Assembly (NCBI RefSeq): GCF_008728635.1
Contig: NZ_CP044285.1
Coordinates: forward strand, 744,001 to 808,000
Source: Hymenobacter baengnokdamensis
GTDB lineage: Bacteria > Bacteroidota > Bacteroidia > Cytophagales > Hymenobacteraceae
Length of the DNA stretch: 64,000 nucleotides
Direction of reading: 5' to 3'
Positions 16,555 through 25,821 of this stretch are shown in pieces (positions within the stretch are counted from its first letter, which is position 1; each line of letters starts with the position of its first letter). Position numbers and translations under genes: made by a program. The notes beneath the pieces are model-generated. The model was not told the origin of the DNA and did not search any database. It worked only from the letters and a program-made list of their open reading frames with translations.

Positions 16555-18051
16555 TTAATGCTCGGTCGGCGCGGGGGCCTTGGCGCTCACCGAGGCGGCC
16601 GCTTTGGCGGGGCGGTGGCTCTGGCGCTCCTCCTGAATGTGGCGCAGGTAGCGGGTTACGTCGCCGGTCGGATACTTGCCGGTGAAGCAGGCGAAGCACG
16701 AGCCACCGTGGCCGCGCTCCTCGGCAAACAAGTCCTGCAAGTCGCTCAAGTCCTGGTAGATAACTTTATCAGCCTCGATGTAGCGGCATATCTCTTCTTC
16801 CGAATAGTTAGCCGCAATCAGTTCGGTGCTCATGGCCATGTCGATGCCGTAGATGCAGGGCGACACGATGGGCGGCGCGCTCGAAATGAAATACACTTCG
16901 GTGGCACCGGCCTCGCGCAGCAGGCGCACGATGCGCCGCGAGGTGGTACCGCGCACGATGCTATCGTCGACCACCGCCACCTTCTTGCCTTCCACGAATG
17001 CCCGGATGGGGTTGAGCTTTTTCTTCACTACATCTTCGCGCCCGGCCTGGGTGGGCACGATGAACGAGCGGCCCATGTGGTTGTTTTTCACCAGCGCCCG
17101 GCGGTAGGGCACATCAATGGCCTCGGCCAGGCCCGAGGCCGAGAAGTAGCCCGATGACGGCACATCAATCACCATATCGGGCTTGAGCCCGGCATCGGCC
17201 ACCTTGCGGGCCAGAATTTTGCCCAGGCGCACGCGCTCGCGGGCCACCAGGCGGCCGTGAATGGTAGAGTCTTCGCGGGCAAAGTAAATCTGCTCGAATA
17301 CGCAGAATGCTTTGGGGACCGTATTCTTATTCTTGTAATGAACTTTGAACTCATTATCAATGAACACGGCCTGGCCGGGACCTACGTCTTCTACAAACTC
17401 AAAGTCGAGGTAGTCGAAGCAGGTGCTTTCGGAAGCGAACGCATACACCGGGCCGGCGGGCGTATCGCGGCGGCCCAGCACCAGCGGCCGGATGCCCAGC
17501 GGGTCGGTAAACGCCAGCAGGCCGTGGCCGGCGATAATGGTAACGGTGGCATAGGCTCCTTTTACCAGCTCCTGGGTTGTCTCTACAGCATCAAAAATAT
17601 CGACTACCGACAGCCGGTCGAGGTCTTTCACGCGCAGCTCCGAGGCGAAGGTGTACATGATAAGCTCCAGGTCGTTGGTGGTTTTGGGCAGCACGTGGTA
17701 CTTCTCGTGCAGCAGCTTGGCCACGTCGCGGAAGTTGATGACGTTGCCGTTGTGCACCATTGCCAGGCCAAATGGGTAGCTGGTAGTGAAGGGCTGCGCC
17801 AGATCGGAGTCGTTGGCCCCCTGCGTAGTGTAGCGCACGTGCCCGATGCCGGTATTGCCGGTCAGCTTCTTGATATGCTTGGGCTTGAATACGTCGTTCA
17901 CCAAACCCTGCCCCTTGTGCAAGTGGAAGGCATCGCCATCGAAGGTGGCAATGCCGGCGGCATCCTGCCCCCGATGCTGCAGGGCGGTGAGGCCGATAAT
18001 CATATCAGCTACTACCCGCTCGGGGCCGTGAAAACCTACAATGCCACACAT
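16555..18051 (-). CDS. purF: Amidophosphoribosyltransferase
   Basis: First committed step of purine synthesis: PRPP + glutamine to phosphoribosylamine. MCGIVGFHG gives the N-terminal nucleophile Cys2 with no propeptide. The class II glutaminase part follows (LQHRGQDAAGI, GIGHVRYTTQG, MVHNGNVINF), then the PRTase domain with the PRPP loop VAVVDDSIVRGTTSRR. At 498 aa it has normal length. The C-terminal 25 residues are Ala/Lys-rich and variable. It is encoded downstream of purN. Confidence 0.95.
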   Translation of the reverse strand: MCGIVGFHGPERVVADMIIGLTALQHRGQDAAGIATFDGDAFHLHKGQGLVNDVFKPKHIKKLTGNTGIGHVRYTTQGANDSDLAQPFTTSYPFGLAMVHNGNVINFRDVAKLLHEKYHVLPKTTNDLELIMYTFASELRVKDLDRLSVVDIFDAVETTQELVKGAYATVTIIAGHGLLAFTDPLGIRPLVLGRRDTPAGPVYAFASESTCFDYLDFEFVEDVGPGQAVFIDNEFKVHYKNKNTVPKAFCVFEQIYFAREDSTIHGRLVARERVRLGKILARKVADAGLKPDMVIDVPSSGYFSASGLAEAIDVPYRRALVKNNHMGRSFIVPTQAGREDVVKKKLNPIRAFVEGKKVAVVDDSIVRGTTSRRIVRLLREAGATEVYFISSAPPIVSPCIYGIDMAMSTELIAANYSEEEICRYIEADKVIYQDLSDLQDLFAEERGHGGSCFACFTGKYPTGDVTRYLRHIQEERQSHRPAKAAASVSAKAPAPTEH

Positions 18052-18120
18052 ATCTAGTTAGAAATTATGAGTTTAAAGTTACGAGCCGGGAAGGGCCAGC
18101 AGAATAAAATATTTAAGAGG

Positions 18121-18717
18121 TCAGTTGGGAAGAGTCGTACTCCTGATTAAATCGGCCAGGGTCTCGGCATATAGAGCGTGCTCTACGGCCAGGCCGCGGC
18201 GCTGCACTTCGGCCAGGGTAACGGCACCTCTCAAATTTACAACGCGTTGGGCCAGAATGGGGCCGGTATCCAATCCTTCATCCACGAGGTGCACGGTTAT
18301 CTTGGTTTCGGCCAGGTGGTTATCGAAGGCCCACTCGTAGGCGTGCAGGCCCTGGTGCTGGTGCGTATCGGCGGGGTGGATGTTGAGAATGCGCCCCGCA
18401 AAGGCCCGCACGAAGGCTGGCGACAGCACCCGCATGTAGCCGGCCAGCAGCACGTAGTTAATATGGTAATTTTTTAATATTTCAACTACTTCTTCGTCAA
18501 ATGCTACGCGCTGCCGCCCGCGCGAGCTGAGGCTGGCCGTGGGCAGGCCCAGGGCGGCGGCGGCGGCGAGGCCGGGCGCGGCCGGGTCGTTGCTGAACAC
18601 TACCGCTATCTCGGCCAGCCCTTTTAAAGGGCCCGTGCGCACCGCTTCGGCCAGCGCCAGCATGTTGGAGCCGCGGCCGGAGAGCAGAATGGCAAGACGA
18701 GCAAGGGGTTGGGCCAT
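18121..18717 (-). CDS. purN: Phosphoribosylglycinamide formyltransferase
   Basis: GAR + 10-formyl-THF to FGAR. A 198-aa formyltransferase fold with the phosphate-binding LLSGRGSNM, YVLLAGYMRVLSP, the catalytic Asn/His of NIHPAD, and the catalytic Asp in HLVDEGLDTGPI. The NIHPAD-HQHQGLHAYEWAF stretch replaces the more usual NIHPSLLP, a variant I recall from Bacteroidota. Its start is 3 bp from the purD stop, so the two are translationally close. Confidence 0.92.
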   Translation of the reverse strand: MAQPLARLAILLSGRGSNMLALAEAVRTGPLKGLAEIAVVFSNDPAAPGLAAAAALGLPTASLSSRGRQRVAFDEEVVEILKNYHINYVLLAGYMRVLSPAFVRAFAGRILNIHPADTHQHQGLHAYEWAFDNHLAETKITVHLVDEGLDTGPILAQRVVNLRGAVTLAEVQRRGLAVEHALYAETLADLIRSTTLPN

Positions 18718-18720
18718 CAG

Positions 18721-20013
18721 TTAATAAGCGCTCGTTGTGAGCTGCGGCGTGGGGCGCTGGCCGATGTCGGGGCGCACGTATTTATCCTGAAAATAAACGA
18801 GCTCGGCCTCGGCATAGGCGAGCTGCACGGCGGTGGGCAGGTCGGGGCCGTGCGCTACGAGCACCGCCACCCGGCCGCCGTTGGTGAGCAATTCGCCGGG
18901 TTTGTCGCCCGGCTTCACGCCGCCCACGAACACCTGCGCACCCCGGCCCTGATTGCCGATGCCGTGAATGGGAAAGCCGGTCGGAAACTGCGCCGCCGGG
19001 TAGCCGCCCGAGGCCAGCACCAGGCCCACAAACGCGCCGGAACGCTGTTTCACCACCGTTTGAGCCAGGCTGCCATCCAGGGTAGCGGTAATGAGGTCGA
19101 GCAGGCTCGACTCCAGGGCGGGTAAAATCACCTCGGCCTCGGGGTCGCCGAGGCGCACGTTGTATTCGAGCAGCCTGGGGCCATCGGGCGTCAGCATCAC
19201 GCCGAAGTAGAGGAAGCCAATGAAGTCGAACGGCTCGGCCTGGAGGCCGCGCAGCGTGGGGTCGATGATATCCTTGCGGATGGCCGCCAGCCAGTTATCG
19301 TCCAGAAACGGCACCGGGCAGTAGGCCCCCATACCGCCGGTGTTGGGACCTTCGTCGCCCGCCAGCAGCTGCTTATGGTCCTGCGCCGGGGCAAGCAGCC
19401 GGATGCGGTTGCCGTCGGTCAGGCCAATGAGGCTGACCTCGGGGCCGGTCAGCTTTTCTTCGAGCAGCACCGAAAACCAGCCTTCGTGCAGCTCGCGCAG
19501 CTCAGTGAGCGCGGCCGTGGCTTCGGCCACCGAGCTGCACACGTACACGCCTTTGCCGGCGGCCAGGCCATCGTATTTCACCACTACCTGGCCGGCCAGC
19601 TCCTCCACCCTGGCCTGGGCCTCGGCCAGGCGGTCGCTGCGGAAGCTCCAGGCGCGGGCCGTGGCCACGCCGTGGCGGCGCATAAAGTCCTTGCTCCACA
19701 CCTTCGAGCTTTCGAGGGTAGCCGCCTGCCGGCGCGGACCGAACACGCGGATATCGGTATTGAGGAAATAATCGGCCACGCCGGCCGCCAGCGGCGCCTC
19801 CGGCCCCACTACGATGAGCTTGATGCCGTGCTCCTGGCAGAAGTTTTGGATGGCCGGAAAATCGGTGGCACTGATGCTAGCCACGCTGCCGGGAATGCCC
19901 GCGTTGCCGGGCAGCACGTGCACGGTCGCGCCATCCTGGCGGAGCTTGGTGGCCAGGGCGTGCTCGCGGGCACCGGAGCCGAGGAGGACGAGTTGGGTGG
20001 TGGAAGTTCGCAC
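18721..20013 (-). CDS. purD: Phosphoribosylamine-glycine ligase (GAR synthetase)
   Basis: Second step of IMP synthesis: phosphoribosylamine + glycine + ATP to GAR. A 430-aa ATP-grasp enzyme with VLLGSGAREHALA at the N-terminus, VVVGPEAPLAAGV, VVKYDGLAAGKGVYV (ATP-binding), LTGPEVSLIGLTDG, NTGGMGAYCPVP and LEYNVRLGDPEAEVILP. All family motifs are intact. About 90 bp separate it from purC. Confidence 0.95.
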   Translation of the reverse strand: MRTSTTQLVLLGSGAREHALATKLRQDGATVHVLPGNAGIPGSVASISATDFPAIQNFCQEHGIKLIVVGPEAPLAAGVADYFLNTDIRVFGPRRQAATLESSKVWSKDFMRRHGVATARAWSFRSDRLAEAQARVEELAGQVVVKYDGLAAGKGVYVCSSVAEATAALTELRELHEGWFSVLLEEKLTGPEVSLIGLTDGNRIRLLAPAQDHKQLLAGDEGPNTGGMGAYCPVPFLDDNWLAAIRKDIIDPTLRGLQAEPFDFIGFLYFGVMLTPDGPRLLEYNVRLGDPEAEVILPALESSLLDLITATLDGSLAQTVVKQRSGAFVGLVLASGGYPAAQFPTGFPIHGIGNQGRGAQVFVGGVKPGDKPGELLTNGGRVAVLVAHGPDLPTAVQLAYAEAELVYFQDKYVRPDIGQRPTPQLTTSAY

Positions 20014-20105
20014 AGCGTTTAAAAGAGAGAAAAAGGAGTTTCACAGAGTAGCCGAAGGAAAGCCGTAAACTTCCCTTTTTTCGCTCTTAGCTCTGCACGA
20101 TATGG

Positions 20106-21023
20106 CTACTTTAGTAATCCGGCCTTTACCAGGTTGCGGGTCAGGCGCTCGGTTACGTCCTCCTTGTCATCGGCCGTGGCCAGGGGCTGGCCCACGATGC
20201 GCTGGTAAATATCGAGGTAGCGGTTGACCGCTTCCTGGGTTACTTCGGGGGTGAGGGCGCGGGGGTAGGCCCCGTCTTTCTTATTGGCGATGAGCCACTG
20301 ACGGATGTACTCCTTGTCCATCTGCTCGGCGCCTTCGGGGTTTTGGGCGTAGTCGGCGGCACTCCAGAAGCGCGACGAGTCGGGCGTGTGGATTTCGTCA
20401 ATCAGCATCAGCTCGCCATTGAGCAGGCCAAACTCATACTTGGTATCGACCAAAATGATACCCTGCGACGCCAGCAAGTCGGAGCCAACTTTGAACAGCT
20501 CCAGCGCCTTCTCGGCCATCTTATCGTATAGCTCCTGGCTTACCCAGCCCTCCCGCACGAGGTTGGCGGGGGTGATTTCGCGGTCCGACTCTTCCTTGGT
20601 AGTCGGTGTTACGATGGGCGCCGGAAACCGCTGGTGCTTGGTGAGGCCGTCGGGCACGGTCACGCCCGAGAACGTGCGCTGGCCCTGCTGGTAGCCGCGC
20701 AGCATCGAGCCGGTGAGGTAGTTGCGCACCACCATCTCTACCTTAATCGGTTGCGCCTCCTTCACCAGCATGGCGTTAGCATCGACCAGCGCCTTGACGT
20801 GGTTGGGGATGATGTAGGCGGTCTTCTCAAACCAGAAGTTAGCCAGGCCATTGAGCACCGCGCCCTTGTGAGGGACAGCCGTATCGAGCACCGAGTCGAA
20901 GGCCGAGAGGCGGTCGGTGACGATGATGAGGCGCGTGTGGTCGTCGATGCGGTAGCTGTCGCGGACTTTACCGCGGTGCAAAAGCTGAAGCTGGGGGGTA
21001 GCGAAATACGGAAGCGTATTCAT
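20106..21023 (-). CDS. purC: SAICAR synthase
   Basis: CAIR + aspartate + ATP to SAICAR. A 305-aa protein with HRGKVRDSY, IIVTDRLSAFDSVL, VEMVVRNYLTGSM, ILVDTKYEFG and LIDEIHTPDSSRFW, all characteristic. It is of the longer bacterial/yeast type rather than the 240-aa E. coli type. It lies 10 bp from the purQ stop. Confidence 0.95.
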   Translation of the reverse strand: MNTLPYFATPQLQLLHRGKVRDSYRIDDHTRLIIVTDRLSAFDSVLDTAVPHKGAVLNGLANFWFEKTAYIIPNHVKALVDANAMLVKEAQPIKVEMVVRNYLTGSMLRGYQQGQRTFSGVTVPDGLTKHQRFPAPIVTPTTKEESDREITPANLVREGWVSQELYDKMAEKALELFKVGSDLLASQGIILVDTKYEFGLLNGELMLIDEIHTPDSSRFWSAADYAQNPEGAEQMDKEYIRQWLIANKKDGAYPRALTPEVTQEAVNRYLDIYQRIVGQPLATADDKEDVTERLTRNLVKAGLLK

Positions 21024-21033
21024 AACAAGTAAC

Positions 21034-21938
21034 TTAAGCGTGGGAGACGGATGCGCCAGCCTCCTGCGCCCGATGCTGCAGATGCGCGACTATGTTCTTG
21101 AAAATGGCCAGGCCCTCCCCTTCGTCCTTCAGCTCACCGCGGCGCTTTTTCATTCCCCAATCGGGGTGATTGCAGCCGGCCAGGTAGGCTTCGGGGTGCG
21201 GCATGAGGCCGAAAATGTGGCCCGTCGGGTCCGTCAGACCGGCGCAGTTGAGGTCGGCGCCGTTGGGGTTGAGCGGGTAGGTGCCGGTTTCGAGGTCGTC
21301 GTGGCCGGCGTAGGTCAGGCAGTTGAGGCCCTGGGCCACGAGGCGCTCGCGGGTGGCCGCGTCGGGCACTACCAGGCGGCCTTCGCCGTGGCGCACGGGC
21401 ACTTCCAGGGTAGTGAGGCCGTGCAGGAACGGCGTCTGGCTGCGCGGGTTCACCACCAGGCGCACCCAGCGGTCCTCATACCGGCCCGAGGCATTGTGCG
21501 TCAGCGTCACTTCGGGCTCGAAGTTGCCACCCAGGTTGGGCAGCAGGCCCAGCTTCACCAGCACCTGAAAGCCGTTGCAGATGCCGAGTACGAACTTGCC
21601 GGCGGCCACAAACTCGCGCATGTCCGAGAGCAGCGTGCGGCCGGCGGCGCCGGTCTGGCGGTAGCGCAGCTTGTTGGCCAGCACCACGCCCGAGCCCAGG
21701 TCGTCGCCGAACGAAAAGCCGCCCGGAAAATTCAGAATATCAAAGTCGTGGATGCTCACCCGGCCGTGCAGCACCTCGTTGAGGTGCACGATGGTGGGCG
21801 CCCCCCGGCCAGGCGGTAGGCCGCGGCCATCTCCTCTTCGCAGTTGATGCCGAAACCGGTCAGGATGAGGGCTTTGGGAAGGAGTTGTTCGTTGCTCGTT
21901 GTTCGTTGTTCGTGCATTGCCATTGTCAAGTGCCTCAC
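21034..21938 (-). CDS. purQ: FGAM synthase glutaminase subunit, apparent frameshift near the N-terminus
   Basis: Class I glutaminase that feeds ammonia to PurL. The main frame has DILNFPGGFSFGDDLG, the nucleophile Cys in FVLGICNGFQ, and MPHPEAY near the C-terminus with the catalytic His and Glu. The N-terminal KALILTGFGINCEEEMAAAY is in another frame. One extra base in the C6 run at 21801-21806 (plus strand) gives the expected AGGAPTIVHLNEVLHG join. I annotate one gene; the start is uncertain (ATG 21938, 21923 or 21917). The first residues (HEQRTTSNEQ) are encoded by a dispersed repeat and are unlikely to be ancestral. Confidence 0.85.
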
Positions 21939-21965
21939 TGGCCGATAACTGTTAACCTGTATCCC

Positions 21966-24900
21966 CTACCCTAACAGCGTGGCCGCCTCCAGGCCAATCG
22001 TTTGGTTTACCGGCCCGTTGGTCCAGGTGGCGCGCAGGTCGTGGGTGGCGGCGTGCAGCAGCTCATGGCTGCCGCGCCGCACGCGTAGCTGGCCATCGTC
22101 CGTCACGACTCCTAGCCGCGTGGCGCGCGTGCTCAGCAGGCGCTCGAAAGCCTCGACATCCTCGGGCGCCACGCTCACCACAAAGCGCGAGTGCGACTCC
22201 GAGAATAGCTGCGCCACCGGCGACAAGCCGCTTTCGGGCAGTTCAATCGCGGCTCCCAGTCCTTCGTGGCCAAACGTGCACTCGGCCAGCGCCACGGCCA
22301 GGCCGCCGTCGCTCAGGTCGTGGCTGCTCTGGATGAGCTGCTGGTCGTTGGCCTCACCCACGAGCGTGTAGAGCGCCTTGGCTTTGGCAAAGTCTACCTT
22401 GGGCACGTTGGCGCCCAGCTCGTTGTAGAGCTGGTAGAACTCCGAGCCGCCCAGCTCGTCGTAGGTTTCGCCGAGCAGATAAATCACGTCGTCGGCCTGC
22501 TTGAAGTCGGAGGTAACTACCCGGCGCACGTCTTCGACCTTGGCCGTCATCGAGTACAGCACCGTCGGCGGTACCGAGATTTTCACCCCGTCAGCCTTGA
22601 AGTCGTTCTTCATCGAGTCCTTGCCCGAGGTGAGCGGGATGCAGTAGGCGGCGCAGGCATCGCGCAGGGCCTGGCACATCTGCACCAATTTGGCTAGCTT
22701 CTGCTTGCCGTCGGGGTTGCTGGTGGGGTCGTACACCGAGTCGGGCACGCAGAAATTGTCGTTTACCGACCAGAAAATGCCGTCACCGGGCGTAAGGTTG
22801 GGCAGTTTGCCACCCACCGAGATAATTTGCCGCACGGCCTCGTCAAACGAGCCGGCCGACATCTGGTAAGCGTCCAGGTCGCCCAGGCGGGGCAGGATGC
22901 CGTTGCTCACGGCCACGCCCTCCCAGCTCTCGAAGTTGAAGCGCACCACGGCCGCATCCTGCGGCGCCTGGCCGGTGGCGCCCATAAGCGGCTTCACGAT
23001 GGTGCGGCCCTTCACTTCGTGGTCGTACTGGCGAATGACCGACTCGCGCGAGCAAATATTCAAAGAAGCTAATAATTGCCGCAGCACCTCGTTGTAGTCG
23101 AGCGCGGCCGGCAGCGCGGGCTCCTGGGCGGCGGGCTTCACGTACTCGGCCAGCAGGGTTTTGCGCGGCACGCCGTTGTGCAGGAACTCCAGCGAAAGGC
23201 CGGCAATGGGCTGGTTATCAAACAGCACGTCGAGCGAGCCCTCGGCGTTGAAGAAGCCGATATCGGTCAGCTCCACTTCCATCTCGCGGCCCAGCGCCAG
23301 CAGCTCGTCGAGCTTGGCGGGCTCCACGGCGAGGGTGAAACGCTCCTGCGACTCACTCAGGAAAATCTCCCAGGGGCGCAGGCCGGGGTATTTCAGGGGC
23401 ACTTTTTCCAGCTCGACCACCGCGCCGTCCGAGATGGTAGCCAGCTCGCCGATGCTGGACGAGAGGCCGCCCGCCCCGTTGTCGGTGCTGCACCGGATGA
23501 GGCCGCGCCGGGTGGCGAGGAGGAGGAAGTCCATCGCCAGCTTCTGGGTGATGGGCGAGCCGATTTGCACGGCCGTGGCGGGCGCGGCCTCGTCCAGCTC
23601 GATGCTGCTGAAGGTCGCGCCGTGAATGCCGTCCTTACCCACCCGGCCACCGGCCATGATGATGCGGTCGCCGGGCAGGATGATTTTCTCCCAGCTGTCC
23701 TGGCCGGCCAGCTGCATGGGCATCACGGCACCGGTGCCGCAGTACACGAGCGGCTTGCCGGCGTAGCGGTCGTCGAAGATGATGGCGCCGTTCACCGTCG
23801 GCACGCCCGACTTGTTGCCGCCGTCCTCGATGCCCTTGCGCACACCTTCAAAAATGCGGCGCGGGTGCAGCTGGCCGGTCAGCAACTCGCCCTGATAATC
23901 AGGATTACCAAAGCACAATACGTTGGTATTGAACAACAAGCGCGCGCCGCCGATGCCGGTGGCCAGCGGGTCGCGGTTGTTGCCCAGGATGCCGGTGATG
24001 GCCCCGCCGTAGGGGTCGATGGCCGAGGGCGAGTTGTGGGTCTCGACCTTCCACACGAACAGCGACTCGGGGTTGATGCGCACCGCGCCGGCATTGTCGG
24101 AAAACACCTTAATGAGCCAGTCGTTGCCGTTGGCCCGCAGCTGGCGGTCTACCTCGCTGGTCGCGCCCTTGATAAAGGTTTTGAACAGGCCGTCAATCTC
24201 TTCCTCCGCGCCCGTTTCCAGGTTCTTATACTTGATAACGGCGCTGAACTCCTTGTGCTTGCAGTGCTCCGACCAGGTTTGGGCCAGGATTTCCAGCTCG
24301 CAGTCGGTGGGGTCGGCCGGCAGGCCCAGCCCTACCCGCTCCTCGCGCAGGCTGGCCTGGGCGAAGTGGTCGCGGATGGCCTGCATTTCGGGCAGGTTGA
24401 GGGCGTACACGTTGTCTTTCGACAATTGCAAAAGCTGCTCGTCGCTGAGGCCGCCGAGCACGATGGTTTCGGTGCGGGCGTCGGCGCCGCCGCCGGGGCG
24501 GGGCGTGTAGTCGCGGATGCCGTCGGCTACCGCGCCCACTTCAAACCTATTAATCAGCTTGTTACCCAGCAGCTCTTCGGCCAGGCGGCGCAGGTCGGCA
24601 GCGGGCAGCTCGTTTTCCACGAAAAACAGCCGCTTCGAGAAAATGTGCTGGGTGCGGGTGTCGATGGCTTCGTTCAGGTAATCGCTGAGCGCATTCTGAG
24701 CCGAGGTGCCTTCGTCGTCCGTCACGCCGGGGCCTTTGGCCACCAGAATGTAGCTGTGGAAGCCCGCGGGCGCGGCCACCTCATCGATGGCCACGGTGTG
24801 CAGCACCGGGTCTTGCAGGCAGGCGGCGGCGAAGTTGGCCACTTGCCGGGCGCTCAGGCCGGGGTAGCGCACGGCGTAGAGCGCCGCACTGCGCACCTGG

Positions 24901-25082
24901 CCGGTGCGCAGGCCCAGGTGGCGGGCCGCGTCGGCGGCCACGCGCTGGCCGTCGCCGTCGTGCCGGCCGGGCTGGAGGGTAAGGAGGATGGAATGCTGGT
25001 TGGTTTCCAAACGGGAAGGACGACCCTGGGGCCGCCCGTTAAACGTTATGTAGCGTAGGTTTTCGACCCACGACCCATTCAA
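21966..25082 (-). CDS. purL: FGAM synthase large subunit with fused PurS-like N-terminus
   Basis: FGAR + glutamine + ATP to FGAM. A 1038-aa chain without the glutaminase domain, which is the next gene (purQ). Residues about 27-190 contain two PurS-like halves; the second (KGPGVTDDEG ... LLGNKLINRFEVG) is the clearer. The AIRS-type catalytic body follows, with TWSEHCKHKEF, VETHNSPSAIDPYGGA and GGNKSGVPT, then the second AIRS half (LTSGKDSMKN, SSHDLSDGGLAVALAE). The start is not certain: the first 24 residues look poor and a TTG at 25010 would also open the PurS part. Confidence 0.9.
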   Translation of the reverse strand: MNGSWVENLRYITFNGRPQGRPSRLETNQHSILLTLQPGRHDGDGQRVAADAARHLGLRTGQVRSAALYAVRYPGLSARQVANFAAACLQDPVLHTVAIDEVAAPAGFHSYILVAKGPGVTDDEGTSAQNALSDYLNEAIDTRTQHIFSKRLFFVENELPAADLRRLAEELLGNKLINRFEVGAVADGIRDYTPRPGGGADARTETIVLGGLSDEQLLQLSKDNVYALNLPEMQAIRDHFAQASLREERVGLGLPADPTDCELEILAQTWSEHCKHKEFSAVIKYKNLETGAEEEIDGLFKTFIKGATSEVDRQLRANGNDWLIKVFSDNAGAVRINPESLFVWKVETHNSPSAIDPYGGAITGILGNNRDPLATGIGGARLLFNTNVLCFGNPDYQGELLTGQLHPRRIFEGVRKGIEDGGNKSGVPTVNGAIIFDDRYAGKPLVYCGTGAVMPMQLAGQDSWEKIILPGDRIIMAGGRVGKDGIHGATFSSIELDEAAPATAVQIGSPITQKLAMDFLLLATRRGLIRCSTDNGAGGLSSSIGELATISDGAVVELEKVPLKYPGLRPWEIFLSESQERFTLAVEPAKLDELLALGREMEVELTDIGFFNAEGSLDVLFDNQPIAGLSLEFLHNGVPRKTLLAEYVKPAAQEPALPAALDYNEVLRQLLASLNICSRESVIRQYDHEVKGRTIVKPLMGATGQAPQDAAVVRFNFESWEGVAVSNGILPRLGDLDAYQMSAGSFDEAVRQIISVGGKLPNLTPGDGIFWSVNDNFCVPDSVYDPTSNPDGKQKLAKLVQMCQALRDACAAYCIPLTSGKDSMKNDFKADGVKISVPPTVLYSMTAKVEDVRRVVTSDFKQADDVIYLLGETYDELGGSEFYQLYNELGANVPKVDFAKAKALYTLVGEANDQQLIQSSHDLSDGGLAVALAECTFGHEGLGAAIELPESGLSPVAQLFSESHSRFVVSVAPEDVEAFERLLSTRATRLGVVTDDGQLRVRRGSHELLHAATHDLRATWTNGPVNQTIGLEAATLLG

Positions 25083-25109
25083 TTTCCTTCGCGGACTATA
25101 AAGTCCGCG

Positions 25110-25733
25110 CTACTTGGAGTCCGGCCGACTGCCGGGCTTCACGGCCGGAATTCCGGCCAGGTGCTGCGGCACCGCATCGGCCGCGAATACGGCCGCCTGC
25201 ACCGGCAACAACGCAAAGTTCGGGAACGGAAGCTGCGCGGCACCATTGGTGCGGTCAATTAATGATACCACTGCCAATACTTTTACCCCCATTTCCTGTA
25301 AAACCCGTGCTACTTCGAGGGTGCTCTTGCCAGTTGTAACTACGTCTTCGGCAATAACTACCCGCTCGCCGGGGGTCAGAGTAAAACCACGCCGCAACGT
25401 CATTTCGCCATTGGCGTCACGCTCCGTAAAAAGTGAGGGTACGCCGAGCTGGCGGGCCAGCTCGTAGCTCACTACTACGCCGCCCATCGCGGGGCCTACT
25501 ACTACATCGGGCACCAAACCAGCTTCGCGCAGGCGGCTGGCCAGCTCGGCCATCGCGGGCGCGGCCAACTCGGGCTTGCGCAAAAAGCGGGCGCACTGCA
25601 CGTAGGTATCGGAGTGCAGCCCCGACGAGAGCTTGAAGTGGCCGCTCAGCAGCGCGCCTTCGGCGCGCAATTGCGCTTCAAGAATGGTGGCGACTTCAGC
25701 GGCGGGCAGGCCAGGGGTGAGAATGGTAGTCAT
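25110..25733 (-). CDS. pyrE: Orotate phosphoribosyltransferase
   Basis: Orotate + PRPP to OMP. I start at ATG 25733 (MTTILTPGLP); a longer frame reaching 25793 reads into a palindromic repeat. Motifs are LSSGLHSDTYVQCARF, VVVGPAMGGVVVSYELA, SLFTERD and the PRPP loop VVIAEDVVTTGKSTLE. At 207 aa it has normal length. It lies between pyrF and purL on the same strand, so the two UMP-forming enzymes head a purine cluster. Confidence 0.93.
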   Translation of the reverse strand: MTTILTPGLPAAEVATILEAQLRAEGALLSGHFKLSSGLHSDTYVQCARFLRKPELAAPAMAELASRLREAGLVPDVVVGPAMGGVVVSYELARQLGVPSLFTERDANGEMTLRRGFTLTPGERVVIAEDVVTTGKSTLEVARVLQEMGVKVLAVVSLIDRTNGAAQLPFPNFALLPVQAAVFAADAVPQHLAGIPAVKPGSRPDSK

Positions 25734-25743
25734 GTCTGAAAAG

Positions 25744-25820
25744 TGTAGCGTGGACTCTGCGAGTCCGCGCGTGGGTAGGCTCGGACGATGCAACGCGCGG
25801 ACGCACAGAGTCCGCGCTAC
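25744..25820. repeat. GTAGCGTGGACTCTGCGAG-type palindrome between pyrF and pyrE
   Basis: Arms 25744-25771 and 25793-25820 are near-perfect complements (GAGTCCGCGCGT / ACGCGCGGAC). Same family as 26596-26673, with a short fragment at 25091-25108. No ORF. Confidence 0.8.
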
Positions 25821-25821
25821 G

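Noticed and set aside
23076..25058. A 660-codon open frame on the plus strand
   Set aside because: Antisense shadow of purL; composition artefact with no domain.
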